A DNA stretch of 64,000 nt. It comes from Chitinophaga sp. SYP-B3965. GTDB taxonomy: Bacteria > Bacteroidota > Bacteroidia > Chitinophagales > Chitinophagaceae. The stretch is from NCBI RefSeq assembly GCF_009647655.1, contig NZ_WJFD01000002.1:1-64000 (forward strand), given 5' to 3'. The notes beneath the pieces are model-generated. The model searched no databases, was not told where the DNA came from, and worked only from the letters and a program-made list of their open reading frames with translations. The first letter of the stretch is position 1, and the number at the start of each line of letters is the position of its first letter. Of the stretch, positions 9,471 through 19,060 are shown in pieces. The translations under genes and the position numbers were made by a program.

Positions 9471-10853
9471 TTAATTGTATTCGGGATGCTGGGAGATATT
9501 TTCATTTGCCTGCGTTTCTCTCAGCGGAATAGGCAGGTAATATGCTTTATCTGCCGCCGTTAGTTTTATGGCAGTGGGTGCCTGAATTACATCTTCCGGC
9601 AGGCGGGTAATATCCAGGTTCTTTCTGCGAAGGTCTAAATAACGATGACCTTCAAAAGCAAGTTCTTTAAATCTCTCCGGCAGGATGGCGTTCATCAGGG
9701 CAGTGACATCTGCAAAGACTTCTGGTGTATAACCATTGATGCGTTGTGCGCGTAGCGCATTCAAATCCGCAGATCCGGGATTCAATCCTGCTGCGCCTTT
9801 AGCGGCATATGCCTCTGCACGGATCAGGTACATTTCAGCTACCCGGAAAAGTTTAATATCTGCGAGGTTGGCTAATGCGGGCTGCCCTCCCAGGTATTTC
9901 ACTACTGCCCATCTTCCCGGTGAAAGCTCTTTCATGTATGCATTGAAACGTACATCTTGTGTAGGGTTCATTGTATTCCTCAGCTTTGCGGAAGGTGCAA
10001 ATAATATTTTATCTGAACCATCGCGGTAAAAGTCTCCGAACTTAGCATCCTGTGCTTCGCGTTTTAATTCCCACACTACTTCTGCATTATTTTTATCCTG
10101 CCAGATGTCCGGGAACTGTGCTATGGTTGCAAGCGGCATGGCATTGATCACTTCACCCGCATAAGTGATAGCTGCATCCCAATCTTTTTGCCATAAAGCC
10201 GCTCTCGCCTGGATAGCGGACACTGCCTGTTTGGTGATGCGGCTGTGGTTTGTAAAGGTAGCAGGGATCAGATCTTTTGCCTGCAACAGGTCTGTGTTTA
10301 TCTGATCAAATACTTTACCTACTGTTTCCCGCGAAGGTTTTCCTATCTCCGCTGTTTTCATCAATGGTACACCGGGAGAGGCTGGTTCATAATCTACTGC
10401 GTATAACCGTAACAGTTCAAAGTGACAATAAGCACGTAAGGCTAACAGTTCTCCTTTGTATTGTTTTTTTATTTGTTCTTCCTGTGGTGTGGCAAACACG
10501 TTATCAATTACATCCAGGATGCGGTTTGCACGATCCAGTACCTGGTAAAAACTCTGCCAGGGTGCAATGGCTTCAGGATTCACTGGGTCCTGCCGCCAGC
10601 TGTACATCAATGTGCCACGGTTTGTATTGTTCTCCGTTGGCCACATAGCTTCATCGGAGAGCAATGTATTGGTGCTGATGGTATAAGTGGACAAGCCTGC
10701 ATAAACCCCCAGCACGCCGGCATTCACATCGTCCACGGACTGGAAGGCGAGTGTTTGATCAATGATCTCTGTGGGTTTTACATCGAGGTCTGCAAGGCAG
10801 GATGATGCAAATACCAGGAAGAGGATCGGCCACTGTTTGCTTAATGTTTTCAT
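9471..10853 (-). CDS. SusD/RagB family outer-membrane lipoprotein, pair 2
   Basis: The 460-residue protein has a lipobox ending at Cys19 (VFASSC). It carries the SusD helical core (QYKGELLALRAYCHFELLRL; SAIQARAALWQKDWDAAITY) and the C-terminal SusD domain (LFRVAEMYLIRAEAYAAKG, ERFKELAFEGHRYLDLRR, YLPIPLRETQANENISQHP). It should act as the ligand-binding lid of the SusC protein encoded immediately upstream, only three bases away, so the two are almost certainly translated from one message. The LDLRRK stretch near the C-terminus is common among SusD proteins that are not from starch systems. The ligand is unknown. Confidence 0.95.
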   Translation of the reverse strand: MKTLSKQWPILFLVFASSCLADLDVKPTEIIDQTLAFQSVDDVNAGVLGVYAGLSTYTISTNTLLSDEAMWPTENNTNRGTLMYSWRQDPVNPEAIAPWQSFYQVLDRANRILDVIDNVFATPQEEQIKKQYKGELLALRAYCHFELLRLYAVDYEPASPGVPLMKTAEIGKPSRETVGKVFDQINTDLLQAKDLIPATFTNHSRITKQAVSAIQARAALWQKDWDAAITYAGEVINAMPLATIAQFPDIWQDKNNAEVVWELKREAQDAKFGDFYRDGSDKILFAPSAKLRNTMNPTQDVRFNAYMKELSPGRWAVVKYLGGQPALANLADIKLFRVAEMYLIRAEAYAAKGAAGLNPGSADLNALRAQRINGYTPEVFADVTALMNAILPERFKELAFEGHRYLDLRRKNLDITRLPEDVIQAPTAIKLTAADKAYYLPIPLRETQANENISQHPEYN

Positions 10854-10856
10854 CTC

Positions 10857-13685
10857 TTAAAATTGTATACTCACACCTGCTGTAATAGTACGTGCAGCAG
10901 GATATTCAAAATAGGCGGTACTGTTATTATCTTCCGGATCAAAACCTCCCCAGCTGGTGAACGTATATAAGTTCTGGCCCTGTACATAGATCATGGCACT
11001 GCGCAGCAGTTGTGTGTGTTTCAACAGATCTGCCGGTAAACGGTAAGCGAGCTGCACATTCCTTAACCGCACGTAGGAAGCATCCTGTATATCCCGGGAA
11101 GTGAAATTACGGACTTCTGAAACCTGCGGCTGATCTGTAATATCACCAGCTTTACGCCAGCGGCTCAACCATTTACTGGATTGATTGCTAAATATAAACT
11201 GGGGATTGAGCGTATAATATTCTTCTGAATTATACCGCCAAAGGTCCTGCGCAAAAGAGAAAAATACTTCCGCCGAGAAATTTTTCCAGGTGAGCCTACT
11301 GGTGATACCTCCTGTGTAAAGCGGATCTATTGTTCCGAATGTTGCCACGCTTTGCGATACCACATTATAACTGGTGGTGAGTGATCCATCCCTGTTATAA
11401 TATCGTGCTTTTCCTGTTTGCGGATCTACGCCTCCCCACTTCACGATATAGTGTGTATTAACTGGCAGGCCTACACGAATGATGCTGGCACCCTGTGTAA
11501 ATTCATTTACGCCGCCAAGACTTATTACCCTGTTCTGATTGTAAGCCACATTAAATCCTGCTGACCAGGTGAGGTTTTCATTCCTGATGATATCTCCGCT
11601 CAGGTCTACTTCTATACCCCGGTTGCGTATCACACCTGCATTGATCTTTTGGCTATTGAACCCACTGGTTTGGGAAAGTTGTTTATCAACAAAAACGCCT
11701 TCTGTGCGTTTGTTGTACCAGTCTGCTATCAGGCGGATCCTGTTATCCAGCAACGCAATGTCTACCCCAGCATTAAAGGTTTTTGAGTACTCCCAGTTAT
11801 AATCTTCATTTCCTACTGCGCTGGGTATAATTGCGGGCGAGCCATCATAACGGCTGCCGCCATAACCAGCAGTATAAGCAAAATTATTGGCGAAAGGAGA
11901 GGCGGATGTACCATAACTGCTGCGAAGCCGCAGAGTGTTGATCCATTCGTGTGATGCGAGGAATGATTCCTTTTTCAGATCATACCCCGCTCCGATGGAA
12001 TAGAAATTGTGCCAGCGGTTATTTTCCGGTACGGTGGAAGATCCATCTCTGCGGAATGTAACGTTCAATGAGTACTTGTCTTTAAAGAGATACCTGGCCA
12101 ATGCGATCCAGGAAGCTAATGCGGTGCCCGTTCTTCCACCTTCTACTTTAGGAATAAAACCATTCAATGCAGAACCGGGTGTTATACTGGAAATAGTTCC
12201 TGCCAGGCCCGGTGTGATACCATAACCCGTGAGCTGCATGCTGGAATATTTCGTTCTGTTAAATTCATAAAATCCGGCTACCGTGAGTTGGTGTACATCG
12301 TGCAACGTTCTGGAATAAGTTAATCCGCTCACGGCAGTGAACTGGAAATAACGGGCCATTCCTTCTGCATGCATTCCCTGCCTTCCGGGAATACTGGATT
12401 GTCCGCCGCTGTATGTACCTGGTTTGATGGTACGTACCTCTACATTTTCCCTGTAATCAAAACCAAGATTGGTGCTGGCATAGAGGTAATCTGTAAAATT
12501 ATATTTCAGCGCAGTATTCAGTGTTCCTTTTAACTGATTGACATTATAAGTGGAATTCTGTGATCTTTCCAAAGCATCCGATCCTTCCCTTGTATCATAA
12601 GTGCCGCCGAAACGAGCTTTATTACCTGAATGTACCAGCTGGCCATTTACGTAAGGCTGCTCATAGGGCAGCCCATAATATACTGAGGCCATAGGATTGA
12701 TGACAGCAGGACCATTCTCGCTTTCTATGAGTTTATTATTTGTATAACCGATAGCAGTATTGATGGCTGCTGAAAAACGTTTGGAAGTAACATCCAGGTT
12801 GGTGCGGAAACTGTAACGCTCTATACCGGAGCGAAGAGCAATCCCTTCCTGTTTGTAATAATTTGCAGCTGAATAAAAGCGGATGTTTTCTGTTCCGCCG
12901 GATGCACTCAATTCATATTCATGAAAAGGAGCTGACTCGCGCAGAAAATAATCTTTCCAGTTGGTGTGGATATTGCCAAGGCTGTCCAGGATCCCGGCGT
13001 AACGTTGTTTTTCTGCTGGTGGTAAAGCTGCGTTGGCAGGATTCAATGCAGAAAATATCCAGCCCGGGCCAATGGGCCTTCCTGTTTCCAGCCCCACTTC
13101 TTCTTCAAATTGCAGCCGCTCTTCAGTATTCATTACATTAAAACTGGAGCGTGTGGGTTGGGAGATGCCATGCTGGGTATTAAAACTAAGGGACAAAGCG
13201 CCTGCCTTCCCTCTTTTAGTAGTGATCAGTATTACACCATTTGCACCCCGGGAGCCATACAATGCAGTAGCATTGGCATCTTTCAGGATACTAACGGATT
13301 CAAAATCGCCGGGGTTCATGGTCATGAAAACGCCGCTTTCCACGGCAATTCCATCAATAACATATAAGGGAGCAATGGAACCAGAAATGGTGGCCTGCCC
13401 CCTGATCACAACTTTTGCAGGTGCTCCGGGCTGGCCGCTGCCTGATGCAACATACAGACCAGGTGCCCGGCCTTGCAGCATCTGGTCAAAAGAAGCCATG
13501 GGAATTTTATTGAGCTTGCTTCCCTGGATAGTAGATACAGCTCCTGTGTATTCTTTTCTTGTGGCGGTGTTGTACCCGGTGATCACCACTTCTTCCAGGA
13601 TCTTTTTTAATGTTGTGTCGGTCTGTTGTGAAACGCCGGGAATGCTCATAGCTACTGCCAGCCATAAGAGTAGCGCTTGTTTCAT
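10857..13685 (-). CDS. SusC/RagA family TonB-dependent transporter lacking the N-terminal CarboxypepD-like domain, pair 2
   Basis: From the ATG at 13685 this is a 942-residue SusC-type transporter. After a signal peptide (MKQALLLWLAVAMSIPGVSQ) the sequence passes almost at once (TDTTLKKILEEVVITGYN) into the TonB plug. The roughly 80-residue carboxypeptidase-D-like domain found in SusC1, SusC3 and SusC4 of this cluster is absent. The plug keeps the SusC motif NATALYGSRGANGVILITTKRG (split here by description only) at about residues 135-155, and the barrel ends in Phe. An in-frame upstream ATG at 13748 would add 21 residues without signal character and was rejected. The gene overlaps nothing and is three bases from susD2. 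Confidence 0.94.
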   Translation of the reverse strand: MKQALLLWLAVAMSIPGVSQQTDTTLKKILEEVVITGYNTATRKEYTGAVSTIQGSKLNKIPMASFDQMLQGRAPGLYVASGSGQPGAPAKVVIRGQATISGSIAPLYVIDGIAVESGVFMTMNPGDFESVSILKDANATALYGSRGANGVILITTKRGKAGALSLSFNTQHGISQPTRSSFNVMNTEERLQFEEEVGLETGRPIGPGWIFSALNPANAALPPAEKQRYAGILDSLGNIHTNWKDYFLRESAPFHEYELSASGGTENIRFYSAANYYKQEGIALRSGIERYSFRTNLDVTSKRFSAAINTAIGYTNNKLIESENGPAVINPMASVYYGLPYEQPYVNGQLVHSGNKARFGGTYDTREGSDALERSQNSTYNVNQLKGTLNTALKYNFTDYLYASTNLGFDYRENVEVRTIKPGTYSGGQSSIPGRQGMHAEGMARYFQFTAVSGLTYSRTLHDVHQLTVAGFYEFNRTKYSSMQLTGYGITPGLAGTISSITPGSALNGFIPKVEGGRTGTALASWIALARYLFKDKYSLNVTFRRDGSSTVPENNRWHNFYSIGAGYDLKKESFLASHEWINTLRLRSSYGTSASPFANNFAYTAGYGGSRYDGSPAIIPSAVGNEDYNWEYSKTFNAGVDIALLDNRIRLIADWYNKRTEGVFVDKQLSQTSGFNSQKINAGVIRNRGIEVDLSGDIIRNENLTWSAGFNVAYNQNRVISLGGVNEFTQGASIIRVGLPVNTHYIVKWGGVDPQTGKARYYNRDGSLTTSYNVVSQSVATFGTIDPLYTGGITSRLTWKNFSAEVFFSFAQDLWRYNSEEYYTLNPQFIFSNQSSKWLSRWRKAGDITDQPQVSEVRNFTSRDIQDASYVRLRNVQLAYRLPADLLKHTQLLRSAMIYVQGQNLYTFTSWGGFDPEDNNSTAYFEYPAARTITAGVSIQF

Positions 13686-13808
13686 GTGATTTGCTTTATG
13701 CCTCGTTTCCAGTAATAATAATGATATATCTAACCCCCAAGCGTACAAGATACTGATTTTCAGTAGATAGAGTACTACATGAAGATGTTATGTTTTTGAG
13801 GCATAAAA

Positions 13809-13834
13809 AAAACGTCCCGCTAGCGGGACGTTTT
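13809..13834. terminator. Palindromic terminator downstream of susD3
   Basis: AAAACGTCCCGC is followed directly by its exact complement, a perfect 26-base palindrome with A and T tracts at its ends. It lies 30 bases beyond the susD3 stop and just upstream of the susC2 leader, insulating the two units. Confidence 0.85.
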
Positions 13835-13863
13835 CCTGTATTTTTTCACTAAAAATTAATCTG

Positions 13864-15366
13864 TTACCAGCCCTGATTCTGTGGTTTCATGTTGGGATTG
13901 ATGGTTACATCGTTTGTAGGGAGGCCCCATACAAATTTGTCTGCATCTGCCGCAATAGTCAGCCCCTGGTATGCAGGGCCTTGTGTGATCGTATTGATGT
14001 TCTGTGGTTCTCTTCTGGTGAAGCCCTGATGCCAGCGTTTCAGATCGTCCAGACGGAATCCTTCGAAAGCTAATTCGCGGAAGCGTTCATCTTTAACTGC
14101 CTGGAACAGCGGAACACCGGTTAAACCAACGAGAGCGGTTAAACCTCTTGCAACGCGCAATTCATTCAGCCTGGTTAAAGCTGCTGCTTCTGTAGCAGCA
14201 CCTGCCCTTGCTCCTGCTTCCGCAGAGATGAGATACATTTCTGCTATACGAAAAAGTTTAGGAGCATGCTGATAGTTAGTACTAGCGGCAGTAAACAGTG
14301 CAGGATTACCCTGGTATTTATTCACCAGAACAATGCCAGGATAATCAGTACCCTGAATGGTCAGGGTCTTAGCAGAAAAATATGCTGCTTTTCTGAAGTC
14401 TGTATTATCAAAGAAATCCACTACCCATTTGGACGGAATGAAATCCGGTGTGAATTTCCCGGTTTGTGCAACGAGGCCTAAGTAAATGATATTTGTATTA
14501 GCCAGTTCACTTGGTTTAGCTGTGAGGCTTTGATAGATGGTTTCTTTTGGCGCATCATCTTTCCAGTAAGCCAGCAGTTCAGCCTGGTTATTGATCAGTG
14601 GATACGTTCCTGCGGTGATCACTTCTTCCGCAGCGGCTTTTGCACCTGCCCAATCCTGCATGTCCAGTTTAACTCTTGCTTCAAGGGCTGCTACTACATG
14701 TTTAGTGAAACGTGTAGAGCCTTGTTTACCGGGAACTGCAGTCAGCAGTGTTTTTGCTTCTGTGATATCGAGCAATATCTGATCGTACACCTGTTTAACG
14801 GTTGCCCTGGCCGGTTTGGCAGCTACATCATATACCAGTACTAATGGTACACCAAGATCTGTTGCGGCTGTTGCAGGCTCGTAAGATTTTGCCCAACGCA
14901 CTATCAAACGATGGTAGTAATAAGCCCTTGCCAGGTAAGCATCACCTTTATACTTATTCAGGTCCGTTGTTTCTGTTCCTGCTTTAGGTGTAATGGTTTT
15001 GAATCCTTCTATAGCTATGTTAGCATTATTGATGCCGCTATAATAACCACTCCATACATCACGGATGGTATAGTCGTCAGACAAAAACCCATCCCAGCGA
15101 TGGGGGTTACCATTTCTGTTACCGTAATCCAGGGAAGCGTTGAGCTGATCTCCCTGTATATCTGTTGAGAACTGATAGATACCATACACTCTCCCTCTTA
15201 ACTGGGAGTAAAGACCATTATTCCATGTCTTTGCATCCGTTACTGTTTTAAATGACTGTGACAGCTCAATGGAAGTGTAAGGTAAACGTTCCAGTTTATC
15301 ACTGCAGGAAGTAAAAACACCTGCTAGCAGTAAACCAGTTATTGCTTTTATATTAATTTTTTTCAT
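13864..15366 (-). CDS. SusD/RagB family outer-membrane lipoprotein, pair 3
   Basis: This 500-residue SusD-type protein has a lipobox ending at Cys21 (VFTSC) followed by SDKLE, an acidic surface-export context. The helical repeats include YKGDAYLARAYYYHRLIVRW and VVAALEARVKLDMQDWAGAK. The C-terminal SusD domain has LFRIAEMYLISAEAGARAG, ERFRELAFEGFRLDDLKRW and a short tail ending VTINPNMKPQNQGW. It lies 36 bases downstream of its SusC partner. The RLDDLKRWHQGF segment is typical of Sphingobacteriales/Chitinophagales SusD proteins. The ligand cannot be inferred. Confidence 0.95.
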   Translation of the reverse strand: MKKINIKAITGLLLAGVFTSCSDKLERLPYTSIELSQSFKTVTDAKTWNNGLYSQLRGRVYGIYQFSTDIQGDQLNASLDYGNRNGNPHRWDGFLSDDYTIRDVWSGYYSGINNANIAIEGFKTITPKAGTETTDLNKYKGDAYLARAYYYHRLIVRWAKSYEPATAATDLGVPLVLVYDVAAKPARATVKQVYDQILLDITEAKTLLTAVPGKQGSTRFTKHVVAALEARVKLDMQDWAGAKAAAEEVITAGTYPLINNQAELLAYWKDDAPKETIYQSLTAKPSELANTNIIYLGLVAQTGKFTPDFIPSKWVVDFFDNTDFRKAAYFSAKTLTIQGTDYPGIVLVNKYQGNPALFTAASTNYQHAPKLFRIAEMYLISAEAGARAGAATEAAALTRLNELRVARGLTALVGLTGVPLFQAVKDERFRELAFEGFRLDDLKRWHQGFTRREPQNINTITQGPAYQGLTIAADADKFVWGLPTNDVTINPNMKPQNQGW

Positions 15367-15402
15367 GCCTGTTTAATTTAAATACTGAATTAAGAACCAA
15401 CA

Positions 15403-18354
15403 TTAAAATTGCAAATTCAACCCGACAGCGGTTTGTTTGGTATTCGGGTTCACACCTAAGGTCAGGTTGGCATCAACTTCCGGATCAGGCCCTGTGTATT
15501 TGGTGAATGTAAGCAGGTTACGACCGGTCACATACAGTGTAGCTGCTTTGAAGAATTTAGTTCTTCTCAACAGTGGTGACTGGAAGTTATAACCGAGTGT
15601 GATATTCTTCATCCGCAGGAAAGAAGCATCTTCGATCAAACGGGAATCAAACTGTGTGAATTGAACACCATACCTGGGGAAGCGTGCCACATCACCTGCT
15701 TGTTTCCAATAGTCAAGGATCACTTTCGATTGGTTAAAACCAGCAAACTGGTTAGGGTTCTCGAAGAAGTACCTGTCGTTGTTGATCAGGTATTTTCCTT
15801 TGGAGAAACTGAAGTCAACATCTAAATAAAGACCTTTGTATCCTGCAGCCAAACCAAAGCCACCATTAAACGGCGGTTCACGTCTGATGCCGGTGCTTTG
15901 CTGAAGATCTGGTGTAAAAGCGCTGGTTACTTTTTTAGGATCCTTTTGCGTATTGGTAATGTTAGCCGGATCTGGCAGGTACCATTCAGGAAGCCCGGTA
16001 TCTTTATTTACCTGTGCAAATATTGGATAAACGAAAGATACTGGCTGGCCAATAGCCCAGCTTACACCGGTATTAGGGGTGATCCAGTATTTATTGCCCT
16101 GGAATAATTCTGTTACTTCGTTCTTGTTATAGAAGAAGTTGAAGCGTGGTGTTATATAGGCAGTTTTAGTTCTGTAAAGATCCGCACCTACTGTTAACTC
16201 AATACCCGTATTTTTCAGGGAACCAACGTTATCCGTTATGTTCGGGAAACCGGAAGTATAAGGATAGGGTACAGAAACCAGCATGTTCCCTGTTTTCTTA
16301 TTGTAGAATTCTGTTTCAATATCCACTTTGTCGAACAGGCGGAAGCTAAGACCTACAGTTGTCATCTTCTGGCTTTCCCATGAGAGGTTTGGATTACCGG
16401 CTGTGCTAACTCCCCATCCTGTAGCATTTTCGTAAGTATTAGTACCCACCAGTGCAAGGCTGAGATAGTTACCGATAGCAGAGTTACCACTGGTACCATA
16501 ACTTGCTCTTACGGTCAGGTCTTTTAACCAGCTAACATCCCTTAAGAAATCTTCCCTGCTGGCTTTCCACATAGCACCTACTGACCAGAATGTTGCTGTG
16601 CGGTTATTTCTACCAAAACGGGAAGATTCATCCGAGCGGAGTGACAGATCTACAAAATATTTATCATTGTAACCATATTCCAGGCGTCCGAAATAAGAGA
16701 GATATGCATACTCCGTTTGTGTAGAGGTAACAGCTCTGCCTGCAGGACCATTTGAGATCAGGATCAGCCTGTCATCTGTTTGGCCTGTAGAAGAACCGGA
16801 GAAATCTGAGTAAACGTAATCAATGTACTCCTGACCAATCATTGCTGTGATACGGTGGAGATCATTAACGCTGAATTTATATTCAGCGGTGTTGGTGATG
16901 GTCCTTGTTGCTGCGCGTGAAAAGAATTCACTGGCGTTACCATTGTTTGGTGAAACAACGTAAGAAGGCATTTGTGTACCTGTAGTTCTGTATTCAGAAA
17001 ATTCCAGGCCAGCCTGTGATCTTATGGACAGGTTCTGGATAGGTGTAACCTCTACATAACCGGAAAGGTTTAACTGCACGTTATTGTTGGTAGCACGGAT
17101 CTTATCAGCCAGGTATTTTGGACTGTATCTGCCCCAACCAGGGATCAGGTCAGGATACTCTACACCGTTTGCATCTCTTGGAGAATAGAACGGCGGTGCC
17201 AGCAATGCCAGACCTCTGTTGGTATTGTTGGTACCATAAGGGTTTAACTGCCGCTTGTCATATCCGCCAGAGAGATTAACGCCCATTTTCAACCAGTTGT
17301 TGGCAACTGTATGCACATTAGAACGCATGGTATACCTGTCGTATGCAGATCTGTAAGCCAAACCATCCTGGTGGAAATATCCACCGGAAACATAGTAAGA
17401 AGTTTTACCACCACCACCGGAAACAGAAAGGTCTCCCTGGTAAGTAGGCACGTCCGTTTTATAATACTCGTTATACCACTTGGTATCATTCGGGAAGTTC
17501 TTGAGTAAAGTATCCGCAGATCCGCGCGTTCTTTGGCCGGTTGCTACCCAGAAATCAGTCAGTTCTTTTGAGCTCATGAAATTCTCAAAGTAGTCTGTAC
17601 TCATCAGGTTGGAAACACCGTACTGCGTTTTCAGGGATACTGTTGCATCCTGACCGATCTTTCCTTTTTTGGTAGTGATCTGGATCACACCATTCGCTGC
17701 ACGCGCACCGTAGATGGAAGTGGCAGATGCATCTTTTAAAACGGAAACTGTTTCAAAATCCTCAGGGTTTAATGTGAGCACGGTATTAGGATCGATAGGT
17801 GACCCATCTAATATGATCAATGGTGTAGAACTGGCTCCTAAAGAACCTACACCGCGTATACGGAGAGAAGATGTCTGAGAAGGTTCACCGGAAGAAGTAA
17901 AGATCTGCAAACCGGCTACTTTACCCTGCAATGCATCAAATGCATTTGCTGTGGGCCTGTCCTGCACTCTTACACCAGAAACCTGTGTAACAGAACCTAC
18001 TACAGTACCGGCTCTTCTTCCTGAACCATACCCTACGATCACGACTTCATCTATAGCAGAGCTGGAAGGTGAAAGTGTTACGGAATAAGTACTGGCGGAA
18101 CCGATGGCGATCTCTTTACTGGTCATACCGATCAGAGAAAATACCAGGAATTTTGCATTAGGGGAAACAGCGATAGAAAAATTTCCTGTTCCATCAGTAA
18201 CGGTACCTGTTGTAGTTCCTTTTATTTGTATGGTAGCGCCAGGAATGGCTTCCCCGCTGTCATCCGTCACTTTACCGGTGACAGTTTTTGTCTGGGCCAA
18301 CAGATGTCCTGTAAAAAACAGAACTGCGGCTAACATGAGTAATAATTTTCTCAT
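15403..18354 (-). CDS. SusC/RagA family TonB-dependent outer-membrane transporter, pair 3
   Basis: From the ATG at 18354 (MRKLLLMLAAVLFFTGHLLAQ) this is a 983-residue transporter. It has a signal peptide, a carboxypeptidase-D-like domain (VTGKVTDDSGEAIPGATIQI, about 24-105), a plug beginning at DEVVIVGYG and containing the SusC motif ATSIYGARAANGVIQITTKKG (positions about 200-222, quoted in part), and a barrel ending in QF. It pairs with susD3 downstream. A longer in-frame start at 18435 adds 27 residues without signal features and was rejected. The leader upstream is unusually long and contains direct repeats (see 18525 and 18707). Confidence 0.95.
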   Translation of the reverse strand: MRKLLLMLAAVLFFTGHLLAQTKTVTGKVTDDSGEAIPGATIQIKGTTTGTVTDGTGNFSIAVSPNAKFLVFSLIGMTSKEIAIGSASTYSVTLSPSSSAIDEVVIVGYGSGRRAGTVVGSVTQVSGVRVQDRPTANAFDALQGKVAGLQIFTSSGEPSQTSSLRIRGVGSLGASSTPLIILDGSPIDPNTVLTLNPEDFETVSVLKDASATSIYGARAANGVIQITTKKGKIGQDATVSLKTQYGVSNLMSTDYFENFMSSKELTDFWVATGQRTRGSADTLLKNFPNDTKWYNEYYKTDVPTYQGDLSVSGGGGKTSYYVSGGYFHQDGLAYRSAYDRYTMRSNVHTVANNWLKMGVNLSGGYDKRQLNPYGTNNTNRGLALLAPPFYSPRDANGVEYPDLIPGWGRYSPKYLADKIRATNNNVQLNLSGYVEVTPIQNLSIRSQAGLEFSEYRTTGTQMPSYVVSPNNGNASEFFSRAATRTITNTAEYKFSVNDLHRITAMIGQEYIDYVYSDFSGSSTGQTDDRLILISNGPAGRAVTSTQTEYAYLSYFGRLEYGYNDKYFVDLSLRSDESSRFGRNNRTATFWSVGAMWKASREDFLRDVSWLKDLTVRASYGTSGNSAIGNYLSLALVGTNTYENATGWGVSTAGNPNLSWESQKMTTVGLSFRLFDKVDIETEFYNKKTGNMLVSVPYPYTSGFPNITDNVGSLKNTGIELTVGADLYRTKTAYITPRFNFFYNKNEVTELFQGNKYWITPNTGVSWAIGQPVSFVYPIFAQVNKDTGLPEWYLPDPANITNTQKDPKKVTSAFTPDLQQSTGIRREPPFNGGFGLAAGYKGLYLDVDFSFSKGKYLINNDRYFFENPNQFAGFNQSKVILDYWKQAGDVARFPRYGVQFTQFDSRLIEDASFLRMKNITLGYNFQSPLLRRTKFFKAATLYVTGRNLLTFTKYTGPDPEVDANLTLGVNPNTKQTAVGLNLQF

Positions 18355-18524
18355 TGAGTTCTTAGATTTTGATGATGAAGAAAAGGTTAGGGCTATCTTA
18401 CATAAGGTAAAGGGGTGCGTTATTACAACGCACACGAATAACTTCCCATTATAGTGGTTATGCGCTCTGTATCGTCTAATGTATAGATAGCGGGGTGGTA
18501 GAAAAAAGCAGGTACAGTGCTTTC

Positions 18525-18551
18525 TTCATAAGTCGTCGATTTAAATTTTAG
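18525..18551 (-). repeat. 27-bp direct repeat, copy 1, in the susC3 leader
   Basis: On the plus strand it begins TTCATAAGTCGTCGATTTA and ends ATTTTAG, and it matches copy 2 at 26 of 27 positions. Read on the minus strand it contains an ATG at 18529. That ATG opens a 17-codon frame, MKKALYLLFSTTPLSIH, ending at 18476, which resembles the start of a signal peptide. Confidence 0.8.
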
Positions 18552-18706
18552 CTTTTGTTTGTTGGTTTAGCGATTTAGAAATGCGTCAGTGTTGTCGATG
18601 GTTATTTCTTCCTGATCTGTCTGTTGTTTTCCGTTGAATGGTGCGTTGGCGGAAGAGCACTGTAGGAAAAGCTGTAAGCAGACAGACTCTGAAGAGTTGG
18701 GTACTG

Positions 18707-18733
18707 TTCATAAGTCGTCGATTTAGATTTTAG
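18707..18733 (-). repeat. 27-bp direct repeat, copy 2, in the susC3 leader
   Basis: This is the second copy, 182 bp from the first, with one mismatch (G for A). Its minus-strand ATG at 18711 opens a 41-codon frame (18586-18711) starting MNSTQLFRVCLLTAF. The similarity between the two copies fades beyond the ATG, with a possible 6-7 base gap. Confidence 0.8.
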
Positions 18734-19005
18734 GTTTAGTTTACTGATCTCGAAATAGCATAAGCAAAATACAATTTAACATTTCGTTAATGGTAACACG
18801 AAAGTGCTATAATTAAACCTAGAATACTTTGATTATCAAATTGTTGATATACTTAATTTGTAACTAACTACGTCCATGCAGATAGTGAGGAATATGGAAA
18901 TTTGTGCGCTTAAAATTTCATGAAAAGAAAAAGAGTTTCGCTGCGGTTTTGAGACGGTTGGTACAGACTATTCGTGTTACGGCAACTAATCATGTAAACA
19001 AAAAA

Positions 19006-19036
19006 AGCGGCCGCCTCTTATGAAGAGACGGCCGCT
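19006..19036 (-). terminator. Terminator of the susC4-susD4 unit
   Basis: A GC-rich stem (AGCGGCCG, CTCT with AGAG, CGGCCGCT) around a short TATGA loop, with a run of A on the plus strand that reads as T on the minus strand. It lies 25 bases after the susD4 stop. Confidence 0.85.
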
Positions 19037-19060
19037 GTTATTTTAGAAAGAATTCAGTGT

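Larger units (their letters stand above)
18355..19060. other. Long leader/intergenic region upstream of susC3
   Basis: These 706 bases have no protein-coding gene that I can support. They contain two near-identical 27-bp direct repeats (18525-18551 and 18707-18733), very short minus-strand ORFs that begin at an ATG inside each repeat (17 and 41 codons), and the susD4 terminator at 19006-19036. No TAnnTTTG match was found on the minus strand, so the susC3 promoter is not located. Confidence 0.5.

Noticed and set aside
13686..13748. Extended N-terminus for SusC2 from the ATG at 13748
   Set aside because: The 21 extra residues lie before a good signal peptide (MKQALLLWLAV) and have no signal character.
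18586..18711. 41-codon frame in the susC3 leader as a real gene
   Set aside because: It has only a weakly hydrophobic start and then a basic low-complexity tail, with no homology I recognise; it is reported only as part of the repeat finding.
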